Source of the DNA: Microstegium vimineum
Lineage: Eukaryota > Streptophyta > Magnoliopsida > Poales > Poaceae
Reading direction: 5' to 3'
Length of the DNA stretch: 64,000 nucleotides
Assembly: GCA_022036555.1 (NCBI GenBank)
Contig: CM039122.1
Coordinates: forward strand, 48,535,600 to 48,599,599
In this document: positions 58,831 to 64,000 of the stretch, piece after piece
Layout: the number at the start of each line of letters is the position of its first letter
Numbering within the stretch: the first letter of the stretch is position 1
The notes under the pieces: generated by a model
Databases searched by the model: none
The model's input: the letters and a program-made list of their open reading frames with translations, nothing else
What the model was told of the DNA's origin: nothing
Position numbers and translations under genes: made by a program

Positions 58831-61800
58831 TGTAACACCCCAAATTTTGCTTTTTGAAAAAAATAGAGTTGAATCTATTTAATTCTTAATTTTGTGCTTA
58901 TAAAAATATAGGAAAACAAAAACTTTTCATTAAATTAAAATTTACCCTTTAATTAGCAACATGTTTGAGCATTCATGCCTTTGCATTGGTTTCATTTGTA
59001 TTGAGTGGATTGAAACCAAAACCTAAAATGGATTCAAATGCTTTTCAAAATGGTTTTAAAAAAGGGCTTTGAAGTAAAAGAAATAAAAATAAAAGAGTAG
59101 ATGGAAAACCCTCCTCTCCCTCTATCTGGCCCGTAGCCGCTGGCCCAGCTCCACTCCCCCTCGTCCTTTCTCCCTTCCCGCGCAAGCCCAGCCCAGCACC
59201 TCCCTCCATTTCCCCTTCTCGCGGGCAGGCCCAGCAGGCCGGCCCATCCTAGCGCCCGCACGGACGCAGTTCCTCCTGCTCCCTCACTGACGAGCTGGTC
59301 CCACGCGTCAGCGACCCCGCTGTTCTTCTTCCTCCAGACGAAAATCGCGTTCTCGCCTTCCTTCTTCGCCGGCGCCAAAATCCGCCTCCCGATCCCTCCC
59401 TTCCATCCTTGGAGCACCCTGGGGGCTATTTAAGCCGAGGCCCCGATGTCGCCGCTCCCTTCCCGAGCCCTAGCATCCGCAGACGTGCCCCAGAGCGCCG
59501 CCGCTACGAGCCGCAACCCTAGCCGCCGCTCGCCGACAACGACGCAACCTTTGGGAGCCCCTCTGGCTTCCCTGAGCATCAGTCGAGCTTCGCGTGGTGG
59601 TAAGGAAGGGCTCACGGTGCCCGTTTCCTGTCTCCGGCCGCCGCACCACCGTGCGCCTCCCTGATCTAATCACGCGCGCTCGCCGCATTTACGCCGTCGA
59701 ACCGAGCCGCCCCATCCCGCGCGCCGTCGTCTCCACGATGAAATCGGTTCAACCGATACTGCAATCGAGTTCACCTCTCCCTGTCTTTTTACCATCGCAA
59801 ATCGTGCCCCGCATCGGTAGATTGGCTAGCGCCGCTCGTCTCCGGCCATGGCGCCGCCGCCGGCCCTGTCTCCGGCCGCCGCACCACCGTGCGCCTCCCT
59901 GATCTAATCACGTCCGCTCATCTGGAGTCGGACGGCTCTCAGAGCCCCATACCCCTTCGTCGTTCCTTTTTGCAAAAGAGACCCTGTTGTTTTAATGTAT
60001 AAACCCGTAGTCCTAAAGCGCATTCCCGCTTTACGTTTTCGGCTCTGGAAGGCGTATTTCTTATCGGGTCTGTTTTATTCCAAAATTAAATAGAAAACCC
60101 TAATTACAGATTTTCCATCAATTTTCAAATGCTTTTAAAATATTCATTTTAACTCTGATTTGATCCATTCGAGTTGTGTTAGATTCATAGAGTTTTTATC
60201 TACATGTTAAAACCATAATCAATCTGTTTTGAAACTTTGAAAAATGTTTATTTATTAAATGGTTTTAAATGTGTGTTTTAAATCCCCAAAACTTGTTTAA
60301 ATCTTATCTTCTCCGTTTCAAATCCGTTTCGATCCGTTCAAGTTGTGTTGGCTTCGTATCGGCATAAACTTTTCATTAGTGATCTTTAATACCCTGTTAA
60401 TAGCTCTGTATTTTCGTGGTTAACTCCTAACTTGATTAATAACTATGCAACTTGTTTTATACATAAAATATCGATAGTTTCAATTCTCGTTTTTGAAATA
60501 CAAATACAAGTTTGACCTAATCTAGTCAAGGTGTTTCTCTGAAATACTTTATCCACTCTTTTATATAGTTATAAAATTGATAAAGCCTATAGTTCTCTTT
60601 TAAAAAGCAAAATCCCCGTTAGTCATAGCTTGATCATCGTAGCACCGCTTAGCGTGTTCTTCGCGTCTGTGTGATCGTAGAGATCCCTAGATTTCTTTTA
60701 AAACCTTTTTCATTGATTAGTGTATTGTTCTAAATTAGATCTATTGTATGCTATGTATGTTTGTCCAGCTGCTTGTGTGGTGCTTATGATCTTGTCCAAT
60801 CGGTGAGTGTTACATGGAGATCGAGAAGAAGCCATCTGAAGTTGAGAATCAGTTGAAGAAAGGATATAAGCGTTTAAGGCAAGTATAGCATAGGATCTTC
60901 CTTGTTACCTATACACTTTAATGTCACTTAATTCATATGCATGTGTCTACCTTGATTCCCGTGAGGATTTCCTAGATTTGATATCCTGTGCCTTGTCGCC
61001 TTTGAGGGTTTGCATATGGGTAGCTTATGCTAGTGCTCATAAAAGAATAACCATGATCTTGTAACTTGACTAATGATATATGCAATAACGATAAAAGATG
61101 ACTTTTTAGCAACGTGGACTATAGGTGGAACATCAGGAACTCACACCTGTGTTCTCCACTCATAGGGATATTTCTGTAAGTAGATTACCCCGAGAAAACA
61201 GTACTACCATAAGCTAATGGGCTCTGGCTTGACTCAGTATTAGGCTTTTGATAGTTTGTGGCAACTTACCCGAGAGGGCGCAAGAAGGGCTCTGAGAAAG
61301 TGGGGGCTTGGCCTGCCAGAAGGTGCACTGCGGTGACTTCTGGGAGGGGAGTTCTTACGATCTTGTTAAAGGAAACTTGTAGCGGGTTGTTACCTATTAG
61401 TGGAACCTGTGAACGGTCTTGTAGTGAACCCTGCCGACCTTCCTTGGTAGAGGGTTAAGAGGCTGATCTCCTCGGGCGAAAGGGCAATTCACGACTTGTG
61501 GGTAAAGATGTACGCCTCTGCGCAGAGTTAAAAACTATTATAATAGTCGTGCTCACGGTTAAGAGCGGTTTGGGCTCCTTACTATGCGATGTCCTTGTGT
61601 CATAGCTCATCAGTTATTATTTGTTATTGATTATTGTGACTTTCATATAAGCATTATATCTTGTTCACTTGATCATGTGGTTATTTGGGCTTATGTTGAA
61701 CTTGATGCTACTCAACTGCTAAAACTATGACTCACTTAAAAGCTGATGCAGTTAAACCCGTGTCTATCCTTTTTGAGCCTCATAAACCCTATGTTATCTT

Positions 61801-62121
61801 GTTGAGTACGACATGTACTTACGCTTGCTTTATTTTCAATACTTGCATAAAAATCCCGGATGGGTACCAGATTGCAAGAGTTGGAAAAGATAGGCTTATG
61901 GTCAACCAGTCAGTTGGTCCCTGTGGAAGTGGAGTCTTCACCCGAAGTTCGGAGTCGTCCTTCCGTTGTTTGTTGTGTTGAGGTTATCCTTTGAGCTTAT
62001 ATGTTATGTATTTAAGTATTGTCTTTTGATATCACCTTAATTTGTAGCTATATGTGAGATTTGACTTTCTAGGCTCACATATGGTGTATATCTGGTTTTG
62101 TTCATAAAACCGGGTGTGACA
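58831..62121 (+). mobile_element. Long solo LTR C (3.3 kb), same family as LTR B
   Basis: The element starts TGTAACACCCC and ends GGGTGTGACA. It is flanked by CATAT (58826-58830) and CATGT (62122-62126), a 5-bp target duplication with one change. Shared landmarks with LTR B (read on its - strand) are 'GTGCTCACGGTTA.GAGCGG' (near 61550), 'CTCTGC.CAGAGT' (near 61517) and 'GTCAACCAGTC' followed by 'TCCCTGTGGAAGTGGAG' (near 61898). No gag-pol frame is present. A GC-rich middle part (59100-59900) has frames up to 127 codons on both strands, none credible. It contains a 48-bp direct duplication (59627-59674 and 59865-59912). Confidence 0.82.
59627..59912. repeat. 48-bp direct repeat inside LTR C
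   Basis: A block starting CCTGTCTCCGGCCGCCGCAC and ending GATCTAATCACG occurs at 59627-59674 and again, identical, at 59865-59912, 238 bp apart. It makes both ends of the frame at 59594-59902 look alike and is a structural duplication, not a coding repeat. Confidence 0.9.
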
Positions 62122-62542
62122 CATGTGTTATGGATTAGTATTGACAACACATGATTGCTTAATCTCTATTCTTATTATCCTATTTCGTGTTCGATTAGAA
62201 TTCCTTTTTATTGCTTAATTTCTATTCTAATTATCCTATTTATATTTGGATTAGAATTATTTTTCATGTTACATGGAAGTCTTACGTATTTGATATAGGA
62301 TTTAGAGCTCTATTTGATTACAATTACAACTCCTAACTTTTAAGGTTATATTAAGAAACTCTATATGTAATTGAACTCTATTTCGTGCTAGATATATGAG
62401 CTATTCTAACTCACATATGAGCACGAGTTATATATATAAGTCCAGACGGAAAAATTCTTCATTACCGAATAGTTAGAGGGAGACGAATCTAAAAAGAATG
62501 GATGGACGAAAAAAATAGCTAGAAATTTTGTCTCCTTATTAT
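62122..62542. other. Intergenic, AT-rich
   Basis: No gene. A pair of similar segments containing 'TTGCTTAAT.TCTATTCT.ATTATCCTATTT' (about 62155 and 62211) is a local duplication. Confidence 0.4.
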
Positions 62543-62634
62543 TAGGTATAGAAAAAAGCAGAAAAGGTCCTACCTCAACTTTTACTCTTAGGTATAGAAA
62601 AAAGCAGAAAAGGTCCTACCTCAACTTTTACTCT
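62543..62634. repeat. Perfect 46-bp tandem duplication
   Basis: The unit starting TAGGTATAGAAAAAAGCAG occurs at 62543-62588 and directly again at 62589-62634 with no differences, so the duplication is recent or an assembly artefact. Confidence 0.92.
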
Positions 62635-62696
62635 CGTCCTCATCTATAAAACCAGATTTTTAACATATCCTCAGTTTTCCAAACATTTTGTTCTTA

Positions 62697-62983
62697 TAGC
62701 ATCTCTAAGAGCCTTTCTAAATGTCGCTCTTTAAATTATCATTTTGAGTTTTATTTGCATATAAATCACTTCTATATATTTTGACTCTCCAACCATTTTT
62801 CTATATATCATGTGCACTCTAAGGAGTCATTCTCTTCTTCTATTTTTAGCTAGCGAAAAAACACGGAATAGAAGATGGTTATATTTAGATAGTCATTTAG
62901 AAAAGCTATTGGAGGGTAGTTTTTCACCAAAATCTCTATTCTTAACATTTAAGAAGGATTCAAAGAGTCTCTTGGAGATGCTA
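62697..62983. mobile_element. Tourist-like MITE with TAGCATCTCTAAGAG termini
   Basis: The left end TAGCATCTCTAAGAGCC and the right end (reverse complement TAGCATCTCCAAGAGAC) match over about 15 bp. A TTA duplication flanks the element (62694-62696 and 62984-62986), as for PIF/Harbinger MITEs. Its termini are related to the elements at 37178 and 52551. The 64-codon frame inside is chance. Confidence 0.8.
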
Positions 62984-62986
62984 TTA

Positions 62987-63863
62987 CACCCTAATCAGTT
63001 CTGATGGTGGTTTTATCCATATCACATTAGTTGCGTGGAAGGATAAATCAGACTGAATTCATAGTGTAGGGGTATAATTAAACCCGAATAAAAATATTTT
63101 TATATGGTAAATTATGAGATTAAAACCCTAAAATCTAGTTCAATATTAGAAAAAATGGCCTAAAATTTATGAAAGTAGTTTAGATTTGTCTTAAAATTAT
63201 TATCTATCTTATGGTGTCTAGTTTGCGATTATGTGAATCTTTATAGACTCTTTGGTGTTATTCAGTAGAGACTCTCATTATCTATTATAATAACTAGTCG
63301 ATGTTCACCGACTGGATACTTAGAAGGCTAAACGATTGGTGTTTCTATCAACAATAATGAATTGTGCAGCATAGTGCTAAAGAAAATTGCACACGTGGGA
63401 TGATGTTTCTATAGGTTTGCACGGATAACTCCCTTCATGATGTTTCTATATGTTTGCACGGATAACTCCCTTCATGATTTTAGACATGATGTTTCTACCA
63501 CCAAGAAATTCTTCTCCTGATTCTTGTTGAACTGTTATCTCTTTTCTAACATTGAGTTTTATCATTCGGTTGTGTACATTGTAACAATCCAATCAACGTC
63601 ATTCAATATATCAAAGAATTTCAATTGGTTGATTTAAATCACGATGAGGTCTAATGTTGAGTATGTTTTCAACTTACTTACATCCTGCACTCAAATAAAA
63701 GATAACCCTTTCAAAATTTCAGAACATGAGAGAGATTGAACTCAATAAGTATATTGTTGCTAAGTCTAACCTCTATAAAACTCTTTGTATTGAATCCCAT
63801 CTTTCTTCCATTGCCAACATCTTCTGATTGTGGATCCGGTCTCCCGACATCTACATATGTTTG
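62987..63863. other. Intergenic, AT-rich, with one short duplication
   Basis: No gene recognised apart from the tandem duplication at 63402-63475. The right end borders a new LTR. Confidence 0.4.
63402..63475. repeat. 37-bp tandem duplication
   Basis: The unit starting GATGTTTCTATA and ending ACTCCCTTCAT occurs at 63402-63438 and directly again at 63439-63475, with one difference (GGTTTG against TGTTTG). A third 'GATGTTTCTA' follows at about 63487. Confidence 0.9.
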
Positions 63864-64000
63864 TGTTAGGAATATGCCCTAGAGCTAATCATGTAGATGA
63901 TTATATTCCGATTGTATCCATGATTAATAAAGTGTTCTTTGAATATCCATTATAGACAAATAGTATTGATTGATGATTATGTGAATTGTTTGTGGAACTC
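63864..64000 (+). mobile_element. Start of a copia-type LTR, running off the window
   Basis: TGTTAGGAATATGCCCTAGAG is the start of a well-known class of Ty1/copia LTRs in grasses (from memory). It continues with 'AATAAAGTGTTCTTTGAATATCC'. The element runs past the right edge, so its orientation as 5' or solo LTR is unknown. Confidence 0.65.

Noticed and set aside
1..64000. CRISPR array, bacterial operon, organelle insertion or viral genome
   Set aside because: No regularly spaced direct repeats with unique spacers, no operon-like gene packing and no plastid or mitochondrial gene was recognised. The only virus-like material is decayed LTR retroelement sequence.

Overview
The window looks like nuclear DNA from a grass, most likely a panicoid such as the sorghum/Miscanthus/sugarcane group. 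It has large introns, GC-rich first exons, dense MITEs and LTR retroelements, a GAMYB gene of cereal-type length and structure, and a nuclear tRNA-Ala. The species itself cannot be fixed from the sequence. All recognisable protein genes lie on the + strand.

Layout: 0-1 kb holds the 3' end and LTR of a copia-like retroelement. 2.5-4.3 kb is a degenerate tandem repeat (unit about 350 bp) whose third unit contains a dense GTTGCAA array. 4.3-11.4 kb is a nest of two very long solo LTRs, one inside the other, both with perfect 5-bp target-site duplications. 11.4-13.5 kb holds a GC-rich fragment and a short hairpin. 13.6-19.7 kb is an intact GAMYB transcription factor gene with a miR159 target site. 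20.5-23.1 kb is a broken gene for a large acidic protein with an N-terminal membrane anchor. 24.6-26.6 kb is a broken Rf-type PPR gene. 27.9-28.6 kb is a Ty3/gypsy remnant. 30.5 kb carries tRNA-Ala(CGC) on the - strand. 32.6-34.2 kb is a gypsy-like 3' end and LTR whose internal/LTR junction is tandemly triplicated. 36.7-41.1 kb is an intact three-exon RING-H2 ubiquitin-ligase gene. 46.7-47.6 kb is an intact, intronless DREB-type AP2/ERF gene. From 47.6 kb on there are only MITEs, homopolymer runs, a minus-strand coding fragment, a third long solo LTR (58.8-62.1 kb, same family as the inner 5.7-8.8 kb copy), short tandem duplications and, at the edge, the start of another copia-type LTR.

The genes do not form a pathway. 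Two are transcription factors: GAMYB (gibberellin/anther/aleurone programme, kept in check by miR159) and a DREB-type ERF (stress or development). One is a membrane-tethered E3 ligase. The two disrupted genes sit side by side between intact neighbours, and each carries two frameshifts and one in-frame stop. I found no convincing previously undescribed system. The observations most worth checking are the GTTGCAA array, the nested long solo LTRs, the triplicated polypurine/LTR junction, the tRNA acceptor-stem defect and the paired gene decay.
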